Positions 48,894-57,983 of a stretch of DNA of 64,000 nt are shown here, piece by piece. The notes below the pieces were generated by a model. The model did not search any database. It had not been told where the DNA came from and saw only the letters and a program-made list of their open reading frames with translations. The position numbers were made by a program, and so were the translations under genes. This stretch comes from Pseudomonas sp. stari2 (GTDB lineage Bacteria; Pseudomonadota; Gammaproteobacteria; Pseudomonadales; Pseudomonadaceae): the NCBI RefSeq assembly GCF_040760005.1, contig NZ_CP099760.1:3281501-3345500 (forward strand), written 5' to 3'. Each line of letters starts with the position of its first letter. The stretch's first letter is position 1.

Positions 48894-49562
48894 ATGAGCT
48901 TTCTTCGCCCCAAATTCATTACCTTCGACTGCTACGGAACGCTGACCAATTTCCACATGGGCACGATGACCCGCGAACTCTTCGCCGATCGCGTACCCGC
49001 GGAGCAGATGGATCAGTTCGTCAAGGATTTCTCGGCCTATCGTCTGGACCAGGTCATGGGCGACTGGATGCCGTATGACGAGATTCTCAAGACCGCTCTG
49101 GCGCGTACCTGCAAGCGTTGGGGAATTGAATACCGCGAAGAAGGCCAGCTGTATTACGACGCTGTTCCGACCTGGGGCCCGCACCCGGACGTACCAGCCG
49201 GCCTGTCGAAAATCGCCGACAAGATTCCCTTGGTGATTTTCTCCAACGCCAGTAACAGCCAGATCATGTCCAACGTCGAAAAGCTCGGCGCACCTTTTCA
49301 CAAAGTCTTCACCGCAGAGCAGGCACAAGCCTACAAGCCACGTCTGGCAGCGTTCGAGTACATGCTCGACAACCTCAACTGCGGCCCGGAAGACATCTTG
49401 CATGTGTCTTCAAGCTTCCGTTACGACCTGATGCCGGCCCACGACATGAAGATCAAGAACAAGGCCTTCGTCGCCCGTGGCCACGAAGTACCGGGCAATG
49501 CCTTCTACAGCTACCACCAGATCCCGGACATCGGCGGCCTGGCCGGACTGGTCGGCCTGTAA
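48894..49562 (+). CDS. HAD-superfamily haloacid dehalogenase-like (type II) protein
   Basis: A 222-residue HAD hydrolase. Motif I is FDCYGTL with nucleophile Asp12, motif II is FSNAS, and the lysine of motif III is in KPRLAAFEYML. The subfamily matches L-2-haloacid dehalogenase/phosphatase-like proteins, although the motif IV region reads SSFRYDLMPAHDM. It is the first gene of a plus-strand operon of oxidases and transporters, followed at 32 bases by a DAO-type oxidase. The true substrate may be a phosphorylated or imine intermediate rather than a halo acid. Confidence 0.85.
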   Translation: MSFLRPKFITFDCYGTLTNFHMGTMTRELFADRVPAEQMDQFVKDFSAYRLDQVMGDWMPYDEILKTALARTCKRWGIEYREEGQLYYDAVPTWGPHPDVPAGLSKIADKIPLVIFSNASNSQIMSNVEKLGAPFHKVFTAEQAQAYKPRLAAFEYMLDNLNCGPEDILHVSSSFRYDLMPAHDMKIKNKAFVARGHEVPGNAFYSYHQIPDIGGLAGLVGL

Positions 49563-49594
49563 CGACATCCTCATTGGCAAAGGCGGGATTGAAC

Positions 49595-50869
49595 ATGGGC
49601 AGTGAATCCTACTGGCTCGACAGCGCACCGGACTTCACCGGCGCACAGCTCGGCGGTTTGCCCGGGCAAGTCGATGTGGCCATCGTCGGTGGCGGTTTCA
49701 CCGGGCTGGCGGCGGCCCGGGCCTTGGCGCTCAAGGGCGCCAGTGTGGTGGTGCTGGAAGCAGGGCGCGTGATCGGCGAGGCATCGGGACGCAATGGCGG
49801 GCAGTGCAATACGGGGGTGGCGCAGGATTACGCCAGCCTCAGCGCCAGTCTCGGTGCCGACCGGGCGAAAGCCTATTACCAGGCTTACGAAAGTGCCGTG
49901 CAAAGCGTTGTGTCGCTGGTCGAGCAGGAGCAGATCCCCTGTGACCTGCTGCGCAACGGCAAGCTGAAACTGGCGGCAAAACCGCTGCACTACGAAGGCT
50001 TGGCCCGTACCTGTGAGCTGATTCGCAACGAAGTCGATGCCGATGTTGAATTGCTGTCTGCCGAACAGACCCGCACCGAAGTCAACTCTGCGCAGTTCCA
50101 TGGCGGCCTGTTGCAGCGCAATGGCGTGCAGATGCACGTCGGGCGTTTCGGCGTCGGTCTGGCGCAAGCGGCAGTGCGTCACGGCGCGCTGATCCATGAG
50201 GGCACCTCGGTGCTCGACTGGAAAGCCCGGGCCGGCGGTTATCAGGTCAACACCAGCAAGGGGTCGCTGCACGCCGGGCAGGTTCTGCTGGCGACCGGCG
50301 CCTGTCAGCACGGTGGGCTGGGCTGGTATCGGCGGCGGATTGTGCCGGTCGGCAGTTTCGTGATTGCCACCGAGGTCCTGCCGCGGGCGCTGATCGATCA
50401 GTTGCTGCCGGGGCGCCGCGCTTATGTCACCAGTCGAATGATCGGTAACTACTTCCGCCTGACCCCGGACAACCGCTTGCTGTTTGGCGGGCGTGCGCGG
50501 TTTGCCATGTCCGACAGTGTCAACGATGCCAAGAGCGGCAAGGTGCTGCAGGCGGCGATGATCCAGATGTTCCCGCAACTGGCCGGCGTCAGGATCGATT
50601 ACTGCTGGGGCGGCCTGGTAGACATGACCTCCGACCGTTTACCGCGAGCCGGTCAGCACGGCGGCGTGTTCCACTCGATGGGTTACAGCGGCCACGGCGT
50701 GCAGATGTCGGTGCACATGGGGCAGGTGATGGCCGATGTGATGGCCGGCAATGCCGAGGCCAACCCCTGGCGTGAACTCGACTGGCCGGCGATCCCCGGG
50801 CATTTCGGCAAGCCGTGGTTCCTGCCTTTGGTGGGCGCCTACTACCGTTTTCAGGACTATTTGCATTGA
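49595..50869 (+). CDS. DAO-family FAD-dependent oxidoreductase (OrdL/PuuB-like)
   Basis: A 424-residue flavoenzyme with GGGFTGLAAARALALKG (about 32-48), then LEAGRVIGEASGRNGGQ, the signature shared with the PuuB-like enzyme at 22381-23682. HSMGYSGHGVQM near the C-terminus closes the FAD site. Start ATG 49595 has GGGA upstream; a TTG seven codons earlier is less likely. It probably oxidises an N-substituted amino acid or amine in the pathway served by the neighbouring transporter. Confidence 0.85.
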   Translation: MGSESYWLDSAPDFTGAQLGGLPGQVDVAIVGGGFTGLAAARALALKGASVVVLEAGRVIGEASGRNGGQCNTGVAQDYASLSASLGADRAKAYYQAYESAVQSVVSLVEQEQIPCDLLRNGKLKLAAKPLHYEGLARTCELIRNEVDADVELLSAEQTRTEVNSAQFHGGLLQRNGVQMHVGRFGVGLAQAAVRHGALIHEGTSVLDWKARAGGYQVNTSKGSLHAGQVLLATGACQHGGLGWYRRRIVPVGSFVIATEVLPRALIDQLLPGRRAYVTSRMIGNYFRLTPDNRLLFGGRARFAMSDSVNDAKSGKVLQAAMIQMFPQLAGVRIDYCWGGLVDMTSDRLPRAGQHGGVFHSMGYSGHGVQMSVHMGQVMADVMAGNAEANPWRELDWPAIPGHFGKPWFLPLVGAYYRFQDYLH

Positions 50870-50963
50870 GTTGATGTTGTGGCTTCACCGTCGTTTGCGT
50901 TTCCAGGACGTTCCGGTCAACCGGAACACTTGAGCCTTCTTGATTTCGACAGGTAGCACTGAA

Positions 50964-52601
50964 ATGACTGATCACAAGAACGATTCACCGCTGATCTCAG
51001 GCGAAGAAAGCCTGCGGGTGTTCGAAGGCCTAAATCGCGGCATGTCACGCCGTCACGCGTTACAAATGCTCGGCGTGGCCGGCGTAGCGGCTGCCGGCGC
51101 CGGCAGCCTGTTCGGTGCCGCCGGCAAGCTGTTGGCTGACGATACGGCCACGCCGGGCAAAGGCAAGCAGGGTGGGCGGATACGCGTCGCCGGCATATCC
51201 AGTTCCACCGCCGACACCCTTGATCCGGCCAAAGGCGCGCTGTCCACCGACTATGTGCGGCACTACATGTTCTACAACGGCCTGACTCGTTTCGACGCGC
51301 ACCTGGTGCCGCAACTGGAACTGGCCGAGCGCATCGACAACACCGACGCGACACTGTGGACGATCACCCTGCGCAAAGACGTGACTTTTCACAACGGCAA
51401 AACCCTCAGCGCGGCCGACGTGGTGTTCTCGCTGTCACGACACAAGGATCCGCTGACCGGCTCCAAAGTCATGCCGCTGATGGAGCAGTTCGCGGAAATC
51501 AAGGCCACCGGCGCCAACGAAGTACAGATTCGCCTGACTGCGCCAAACGCCGAATTGCCGTCGATTCTGGCCGTCTCGCATCTGCTGATCGTTCCCGAAG
51601 GCACCACCGACTTCAACCAGGGCATTGGCACCGGACCGTTCAAGGTCAAGGAGTTCAAACCGGGTGTCCGTTCGGTCGCAGCACGCAACACCGGTTACTG
51701 GAAACCCGGCCTGCCGTACCTCGACGAAATCGAATTCATCGCCATTGGCGACGAGCCGTCGCGGGTCAACGCGCTGCTGTCCGGCGACGTGCACATGATC
51801 AATGAGGTCAACCCGCGCTCCACCGACCGGATCAAGGCCAGCGCCAGGCACCGAGTCGTTGATGCGCCGTCGGGCAACTACACTGATTTGATCATCCGTC
51901 AGGATCAGATGCCCGGCCAGAACGCCGATTTCACCCAGGCGATGAAGTACCTGCTGGATCGCGAACAGATCAAGTCGGCGGTGTTCCGCGGCTTTGCTGT
52001 GGTCGGCAACGATCATCCGATCGCGCCCGGCTCGCGCTACTACAACAGTGACCTGCCGCAAACGGTCTACGACCCGGAAAAAGCCAAGTTCCTGCTAAAA
52101 AAAGCGGGCATGGAAAACATCAGTATGGAGCTGTTTGCGTCGCCTGCCGCAACGGGTTCCGTGGATATCGCAGTGCTGTTGCAGCAGTCGGCCAAGCAGG
52201 CCGGGCTCAAGCTCGACGTCAAGCGCCTGCCGAGCGATGGCTACTGGTCCAACCACTGGATGAAGCACCCGATCAGCTTCGGCAACATCAACCCACGGCC
52301 GAACGCCGACGTGATGTTCTCGCAGTTCTTCCAGTCGAAGGCGCCGTGGAACGAGTCCGGCTGGAAGAACGAGCAGTTCGATCAATTGCTGATGCTCGCC
52401 CGCGGCGAAACCGACGATGCCAAGCGCGGCAAGATGTACGCGGACATGCAGACCCTGGTGCACGACCACTGTGGCATCGGCATACCGGTGTTCATCAGCA
52501 ACATCGACGGCGTCGATCAACGGATCAAGGGCTACGGCAGCAACCCGCTCGGCGGTTTCATGGGTTACATGTTCGCCGAGCAGGTCTGGCTGGACGCTTG
52601 A
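50964..52601 (+). CDS. Periplasmic substrate-binding protein of a peptide/opine-type ABC transporter
   Basis: A 545-residue SBP_bac_5 (DppA/OppA) family protein. It carries a twin-arginine-type leader (SRRHALQMLGVAGVAAAGAG, about 28-47). The family blocks LDPAKGALSTDYVRHYMFYNGL, TFHNGKTLSAADVVFS and GTGPFKVKEF are clear. These proteins bind peptides, nickel, or opine-like amino-acid conjugates. It precedes two permease genes and one double ATPase gene, so the whole transporter is present. The ligand is not predictable from sequence. Confidence 0.88.
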   Translation: MTDHKNDSPLISGEESLRVFEGLNRGMSRRHALQMLGVAGVAAAGAGSLFGAAGKLLADDTATPGKGKQGGRIRVAGISSSTADTLDPAKGALSTDYVRHYMFYNGLTRFDAHLVPQLELAERIDNTDATLWTITLRKDVTFHNGKTLSAADVVFSLSRHKDPLTGSKVMPLMEQFAEIKATGANEVQIRLTAPNAELPSILAVSHLLIVPEGTTDFNQGIGTGPFKVKEFKPGVRSVAARNTGYWKPGLPYLDEIEFIAIGDEPSRVNALLSGDVHMINEVNPRSTDRIKASARHRVVDAPSGNYTDLIIRQDQMPGQNADFTQAMKYLLDREQIKSAVFRGFAVVGNDHPIAPGSRYYNSDLPQTVYDPEKAKFLLKKAGMENISMELFASPAATGSVDIAVLLQQSAKQAGLKLDVKRLPSDGYWSNHWMKHPISFGNINPRPNADVMFSQFFQSKAPWNESGWKNEQFDQLLMLARGETDDAKRGKMYADMQTLVHDHCGIGIPVFISNIDGVDQRIKGYGSNPLGGFMGYMFAEQVWLDA

Positions 52602-52648
52602 ACAGAGCCGTCGAAATGAACGGCAAGCCAGGTGCAGGAGGGTAGGCG

Positions 52649-53605
52649 ATGAATAGCAACACACTGTGGTTGGTCGGACGGCGGCTGGGCGCCGCGATCG
52701 TGACTTTGTTGATCGTATCGATGGTCGTGTTTGCGATCACGGCGGTGCTGCCGGGAGACGCGGCACAACAATCCCTTGGCCAGTTTGCCACCCCGGAACA
52801 GGTGGCGGCACTGCGCCTGAAACTGGGGCTCGATCAACCTGGTGTGGTGCGTTACCTGCACTGGTTGATGAGCCTGCTCAGTGGCGATATGGGCGTGTCG
52901 GTATCCAACGCAATGCCGGTCGGTGAACTGATGGCCGGGCGCGTGCCCAACACTCTGATGCTGGCGGCCGCCACGGCGCTGGTGTCGGTGCCGGTGGCGC
53001 TGGTTCTCGGCATAGGCTCGGCGATGGGGCGTGGCGGACGGGTCGACAGTGTCCTGAGTTTCACCACCCTGGCGATGGTCGCGGTGCCGGAGTTTCTGGT
53101 GGCGACCCTCGCGGTGTTGATCTTTGCGGTAAACCTGGGCTGGCTGTCGGCGCTGTCCTATGCCAGCGACATCACTTCACCGTGGCAATTCATGCGTACC
53201 TATGCCTTGCCGGTGATGACGCTGTGCTGCGTGATCGTTGCGCAAATGGCGCGGATGACGCGCGCGGCAGTGATCGACCAGCTCGACAGCCCCTACGTGG
53301 AGATGGCCCGGCTCAAAGGCGTCAGTCCGATCCGCATCGTACTGCGTCACGCGTTGCCCAATGCCATCGGACCGATTGCCAATGCGATCGCGCTGAGCCT
53401 GTCGTATCTGCTCGGCGGAGTGGTGATTGTCGAAACCATCTTCAACTATCCCGGCATCGCCAGCCTGATGGTCGATGCCGTGACCAACCGTGACATGGCA
53501 CTGGTGCAGGCCTGCACCATGTTGTTCTGTGCGGCTTATCTGGGTCTGGTGCTGATTGCCGACCTGTGCGCGATTCTGTCCAATCCGAGGCTGAGAAACC
53601 AATGA
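52649..53605 (+). CDS. ABC transporter permease, DppB type
   Basis: A 318-residue inner-membrane permease with six hydrophobic segments. The DppB-type opening RLGAAIVTLLIVSMVVFAITAVLPGD and the EAA-like loop near EMARLKGVSPIRIVLRHALPNA identify the family. It overlaps the next permease gene by four bases and follows the binding-protein gene by 47. Confidence 0.9.
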   Translation: MNSNTLWLVGRRLGAAIVTLLIVSMVVFAITAVLPGDAAQQSLGQFATPEQVAALRLKLGLDQPGVVRYLHWLMSLLSGDMGVSVSNAMPVGELMAGRVPNTLMLAAATALVSVPVALVLGIGSAMGRGGRVDSVLSFTTLAMVAVPEFLVATLAVLIFAVNLGWLSALSYASDITSPWQFMRTYALPVMTLCCVIVAQMARMTRAAVIDQLDSPYVEMARLKGVSPIRIVLRHALPNAIGPIANAIALSLSYLLGGVVIVETIFNYPGIASLMVDAVTNRDMALVQACTMLFCAAYLGLVLIADLCAILSNPRLRNQ

Positions 53606-54477
53606 ACAATCTCATTGTGAAATCGACGCCCGCAGCCCCCGATCTGTCAGCCGGCAAGGTGTCTCACGGGCCCGCGTGGCTGGGACTCATCGGAGCTTCC
53701 ATCTGCGTTATCTGGCTGCTGGTTGCGTTATTCGGCCCGTGGCTGGCGCCGCATCCGGTCGGCGAGGTGGTCTCGGGCAACGTGTTCGACAACATCAGCG
53801 CGTTGTACCCGTTTGGCACTGATTATCTGGGCCGCGACATGCTCAGCCGGGTGCTCGTCGGCGCGCGCTTCACCGTGGGCCTGGCGTTGATTGCGGCGGT
53901 GCTGGCCAGCGCGCTGGGCACCGGCTGTGCGCTGCTGTCGGTGGTGTCGCCGAAGTGGCTGGACGAAGTGATCAGCCGCTTGATGGACGCCTTTATCTCG
54001 ATCCCGAGCAAAATGCTCGCGCTGATCATGGTCTCGGCGTTCGGCTCTTCAGTGACCCTGTTGATCAGCACGGCGGTGTTGAGCTTCGCTCCGGGCGCGT
54101 TCCGTATCGCCCGCAGCATGGCAGTGAACATCGAAGCGCTGGAGTATGTGCAGGTCGCCCGAACCCGGGGCGAGCGGCGCTTGTACATCGCATGCGTGGA
54201 GATCCTGCCGAACATGCTCAACCCGGTGCTCACTGATCTGGGCTTGCGGTTCGGTTTCATCGTGCTGCTGCTCAGCGGCATGAGCTTTCTCGGGCTGGGC
54301 GTGCAACCGCCGGATGCCGACCTCGGTTCGCTGGTGCGGGAAAACATCGGCGGCCTCAATCAGGGCGCCCCGGCCATTGTCATCCCGGCGCTGGCCATCG
54401 GCACCCTGACCATCGGCGTGAATCTGTTCATCGACAGATTGTCGTCACGACGTAGTCGCCGCACGGGAGGCCATTGA
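53602..54477 (+). CDS. ABC transporter permease, DppC type
   Basis: A 291-residue permease. The DppC-type first helix and extracellular loop (ALFGPWLAPHP), FGTDYLGRDMLSRVLVGAR, and cytoplasmic EAA-like loop EYVQVARTRGERRLYI are typical. The ATG at 53602 overlaps the stop of the upstream permease. It forms the membrane channel with the DppB-type subunit. Confidence 0.9.
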   Translation: MNNLIVKSTPAAPDLSAGKVSHGPAWLGLIGASICVIWLLVALFGPWLAPHPVGEVVSGNVFDNISALYPFGTDYLGRDMLSRVLVGARFTVGLALIAAVLASALGTGCALLSVVSPKWLDEVISRLMDAFISIPSKMLALIMVSAFGSSVTLLISTAVLSFAPGAFRIARSMAVNIEALEYVQVARTRGERRLYIACVEILPNMLNPVLTDLGLRFGFIVLLLSGMSFLGLGVQPPDADLGSLVRENIGGLNQGAPAIVIPALAIGTLTIGVNLFIDRLSSRRSRRTGGH

Positions 54478-54478
54478 A

Positions 54479-56320
54479 ATGACCCAATTGATTCGAGTTG
54501 AAGACCTGCGCGTGGTTGCTTGCGGCGAGCATGGCGAAACGGAGATTGTCAAAGGCGTGAGCTTTGCCTTGGAACAAGGTGAAGTGCTGGCGTTGATCGG
54601 CGAATCAGGCTCGGGCAAGACCACCATTGCCCTCGCTCTGTTGGGTTATGCCCGACGGGGCTGTCGGTTGTCCGGCGGCGTGGTGCAGGTGGGCGAGCAC
54701 GACATGCTCGCGCTCAGCGAGCAGCAATTGCAGGGCCTGCGCGGTAATCGGGTGTCGTATATCGCGCAGAGCGCTGCGGCTGCGTTCAACCCGGCGAAGA
54801 AACTGATCGACCAAGTGGTGGAGGGCGCCTTGATTCACGGCCTCGGCCCCCGCGCCGCCCTTGAGGCCAAGGCCATTGAGCTGTTTCGCGATCTGGCCCT
54901 GCCGGACCCGGATCACATCGGCCAGCGTTACCCGCACCAGGTGTCCGGGGGGCAACTGCAGCGGGTGATGGCGGCAATGGCGCTGATCAGTGATCCGTTG
55001 CTGGTCATCCTCGACGAACCGACCACGGCGCTCGATGTGACGACCCAGATCGATGTGTTGCGGGCGTTCAAACGCGTGGTGCGTGACCGTGGCGCAACAG
55101 CGGTGTATGTGTCCCATGACTTGGCTGTAGTGGCGCAAATGGCCGATCAGATCGTCGTGCTCAATGGCGGTCAGATATTCGAACAAAGCGCCACGGCGGC
55201 GCTGCTCAACGGCCCGACTCATGAATACACCCGCAGTTTGCTGGCGGCCGCGCGGCCGGACACGACGATCCGTCCACCTTGCGGCATTGCCGAAGAAACT
55301 CCGCTGCTGACCATTCGCGGACTGACCGCCGGTTACGGCAACAAGAACACCCTGGGCATGCCGGCCATTCGTGTACTGGAGGACATTGATCTGACCGTGC
55401 GCCGGGGCCAGGCGATTGGCGTGATCGGCGAGTCGGGTTCTGGCAAGTCAACGCTGGCCCGTGTGGTGGCCGGATTGCTCACGCCGGCATTGGGCGGACT
55501 GACCTTTGACGGGCAACCGCTGGGAGGTTGCCTTTCCGAACGCAGCGACGAGCAATTCCGGCGGATCCAGATGGTGTTCCAGAACGCCGACACGGCGCTC
55601 AACCCGATGCACAGCATCAGCACGATTCTGAGTCGACCGCTGAAGATGTATTTCAACCTCAAAGGCGCGGCGTTGCGCGAACGTATCGGCGAGTTGCTGG
55701 ATCTGGTGCGCCTGCCGCGAGCCTTGGCCGAGCGTCGTCCGAGCGAGTTGTCCGGCGGGCAGAAGCAGCGGGTGAACCTGGCGCGGGCACTGGCGGCCAA
55801 ACCCGATCTGATCCTCTGCGATGAAGTGACCTCGGCGCTGGACACCGTGGTCGGTGCAGCGATTCTTGAATTGCTCCGCGATTTGCGTGAGCAGCTTGGT
55901 GTGTCCTACCTGTTCATCAGTCATGACATCTCCACCGTACGCGCGCTGTGCGATGACGTGGTGGTGATGTATAGCGGCCACAAGGTTCAGGCCGGCAGCC
56001 GGCAGTCGTTTGCACAGGCACCGTTCCATCCCTATACCGATCTGTTGATTCACTCGGTGCCGGAACTGCGCCAGGGCTGGCTTGAAACCTGCGGGACCAC
56101 CTGCGGCGAACTGCCGCCCATCGGGCCAAAAGCCAACGTCGCCGAGCTGTGCACCTTCCTCAATCGCTGCCCGGTGCGCGTCGATGGCCTGTGCAACCGT
56201 ACGGCACCCAACCGCCGAATCATCGACGGTGGCAGTGAAATTCTCTGCCATCACGACAGCGTCGAACTGCTGAAAACTCAGCGGGACGTGACCACCTTGA
56301 ATCAGGGAGCCTATGCATGA
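54479..56320 (+). CDS. ABC transporter ATP-binding protein with two fused ATPase domains (DppD-DppF type)
   Basis: A 613-residue protein that joins two nucleotide-binding domains. The first has Walker A GESGSGKTT and signature VSGGQLQRVMAAMAL. The second begins near 280, with GESGSGKST and LSGGQKQRVNLARAL. Each domain has its own DE Walker B (DEPTTALD and DEVTSALD). The C-terminal tail has the cysteine-rich oligopeptide/dipeptide transporter segment ELCTFLNRCP. It starts one base after the permease stop and overlaps the ferredoxin-like gene by four. Confidence 0.92.
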   Translation: MTQLIRVEDLRVVACGEHGETEIVKGVSFALEQGEVLALIGESGSGKTTIALALLGYARRGCRLSGGVVQVGEHDMLALSEQQLQGLRGNRVSYIAQSAAAAFNPAKKLIDQVVEGALIHGLGPRAALEAKAIELFRDLALPDPDHIGQRYPHQVSGGQLQRVMAAMALISDPLLVILDEPTTALDVTTQIDVLRAFKRVVRDRGATAVYVSHDLAVVAQMADQIVVLNGGQIFEQSATAALLNGPTHEYTRSLLAAARPDTTIRPPCGIAEETPLLTIRGLTAGYGNKNTLGMPAIRVLEDIDLTVRRGQAIGVIGESGSGKSTLARVVAGLLTPALGGLTFDGQPLGGCLSERSDEQFRRIQMVFQNADTALNPMHSISTILSRPLKMYFNLKGAALRERIGELLDLVRLPRALAERRPSELSGGQKQRVNLARALAAKPDLILCDEVTSALDTVVGAAILELLRDLREQLGVSYLFISHDISTVRALCDDVVVMYSGHKVQAGSRQSFAQAPFHPYTDLLIHSVPELRQGWLETCGTTCGELPPIGPKANVAELCTFLNRCPVRVDGLCNRTAPNRRIIDGGSEILCHHDSVELLKTQRDVTTLNQGAYA

Positions 56321-56625
56321 GCGCTCGTTTTGTGAGACTGGCCGAGCAGGGTCGGGCGACCGTCAGCTTGACCGTGGATGGCGTGCCCATCAGGGCGTTG
56401 CAGGGCGACACATTGATGGTCGCGTTGCTCACTCAGGGCAATGCGTTGCGCCAGTCGGAATTCGATTCCGGTCGACGTGCCGGGTTCTGCCTGATGGGCG
56501 CCTGCCAGGATTGCTGGGTGTGGACGCGCAGCGGCGAGCGTCTGCGTGCGTGCTCCAGTGAAGTCCGTGAAGGACTGGATCTCGTCACCACACAACCGGA
56601 GGCGACATGGCCATTGCACGGGTAG
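56317..56625 (+). CDS. Small [2Fe-2S] subunit of an HcnABC/opine-oxidase-like dehydrogenase
   Basis: A 102-residue ferredoxin-like protein. Cys58, Cys63, Cys66 and Cys79 (GFCLMGACQDCW and LRACS) form a plant-type [2Fe-2S] site. Such small subunits (HcnA, gamma subunit of opine or D-hydroxyproline dehydrogenases) pass electrons from two flavin subunits. It overlaps the transporter ATPase by 4 bases and the next subunit by 19, so subunit synthesis is coupled. Confidence 0.9.
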   Translation: MSARFVRLAEQGRATVSLTVDGVPIRALQGDTLMVALLTQGNALRQSEFDSGRRAGFCLMGACQDCWVWTRSGERLRACSSEVREGLDLVTTQPEATWPLHG

Positions 56626-57983
56626 TTATCGTCGGCGCCGGACCTGCGGGGATTCGCTGCGCCGAAACGTTGGTGCAGGCAGGCTTCAAACCGGTCCTGA
56701 TCGATGAAAATCGCCGCGACGGCGGACAGATCTATCGGCGCCAACCCGAAGGTTTCACCCGCGACTACCGCGCGTTGTACGGCACTGAAGCGGCCAAGGC
56801 GCGCGACCTGCACGAGAGTTTCGAGCGCTTGCGCCCACACATCGATTACCGCCCCGACACGCTGGTGTGGAATCTGATGCCCAGACAATTGTGCTGCGTC
56901 AGTCAGGGGCACCATACGACGGTGGACTACGATGCGCTGATTCTCTGCACCGGCGCCACGGACCGCTTGATGCCCATTGAAGGCTGGCAGTTGGCGGGCA
57001 CCTACAGCCTCGGCGGGGCGCAGATCGCGCTCAAGTCGCAGGCGGTCTCCATCGGACATCGCGTGGTGTTCATGGGCAGCGGTCCGCTGCTGTATCTGGT
57101 GGCCAGCCAGTATGTGAAGGCCGGCGCCAACGTCGCCGCGGTGCTTGATACATCACCACTGAGCAAACGCATCGTCGCGCTGCCGAAGATGCTCGCGCGG
57201 CCCGGGGTGTTGCTCACCGGGATGAAACTGTTGGCGCAGTTGTATCAGGCGAAAATACCGGTGCATCTGGGGATCAAGCCGGAGCAGATAATGGGAGATG
57301 CCACCGGCGGCGTCAGTGGCGTGCGCGTGCGCTCCGCCAAAGGCGAAACCCTGGACATCGATTGCGATGCCGTGGCCTTGGGGTATCACTTGCGTCCGGA
57401 AACCCAGCTGGCCGATCTGGCCGGATGTCGCATGCGTTTTGATGAGGCGTCCGGCCAATGGTGGCTGGCGCTTGATGAAGAGGGCCGCACTTCGGTCAGT
57501 GGTGTGTATGCCGCTGGCGACGGCGCCAGGATTCGCGGTGCCGATGCGGCTGAACATGCCGGACGCCTGGTGGCGATGGCGCTGCTGGAGGATCAGCAAA
57601 AACCGGTGGATGCCGTATTGCGCGCAGAGCAACGGCGCGCATTGGCGGTGATGGATCAGTTCCGCCTCGGTCTGGCGCAGGCATTTCCCTGGCCCGCCGA
57701 ACAGGCCCGGGCCTTGCCGGATTCGGCGATCGTCTGTCGCTGCGAGATGATCAGCGCGGGCGAACTGCGCCGTACGGTCAGTGAAAAGGGCGCGTGCGAA
57801 GTCAATCGGGCCAAGGCCTTCAGCCGAGTCGGCATGGGCCGTTGCCAGGGCCGCTACTGCTCGCAGGCCGGCGCCGAAGTGATCGCCGCCGCAGCCGGCG
57901 TCAGTGTGCAACAGGTAGGTCGCCAACGCGGTCAGGCCCCCGTCAAACCGCTGCCGATGGTCATCATCGAGGAACCGTCATGA
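56607..57983 (+). CDS. FAD/NAD-binding subunit with C-terminal BFD-type [2Fe-2S] domain (HcnB/OoxA-like)
   Basis: A 458-residue flavoprotein. Two dinucleotide folds are visible: VVIVGAGPAGIRCAETLV (about 6-23) and VVFMGSGPLLYLVAS (about 152-166). The C-terminal cysteines CRCEM and GMGRCQGRYCSQAG (about 378-420) match a bacterioferritin-associated ferredoxin-like cluster site. It is the larger electron-transfer subunit of a three-subunit dehydrogenase of the HcnABC/opine-oxidase/D-hydroxyproline dehydrogenase group. It overlaps its neighbours by 19 and 4 bases. Confidence 0.9.
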   Translation: MAIARVVIVGAGPAGIRCAETLVQAGFKPVLIDENRRDGGQIYRRQPEGFTRDYRALYGTEAAKARDLHESFERLRPHIDYRPDTLVWNLMPRQLCCVSQGHHTTVDYDALILCTGATDRLMPIEGWQLAGTYSLGGAQIALKSQAVSIGHRVVFMGSGPLLYLVASQYVKAGANVAAVLDTSPLSKRIVALPKMLARPGVLLTGMKLLAQLYQAKIPVHLGIKPEQIMGDATGGVSGVRVRSAKGETLDIDCDAVALGYHLRPETQLADLAGCRMRFDEASGQWWLALDEEGRTSVSGVYAAGDGARIRGADAAEHAGRLVAMALLEDQQKPVDAVLRAEQRRALAVMDQFRLGLAQAFPWPAEQARALPDSAIVCRCEMISAGELRRTVSEKGACEVNRAKAFSRVGMGRCQGRYCSQAGAEVIAAAAGVSVQQVGRQRGQAPVKPLPMVIIEEPS

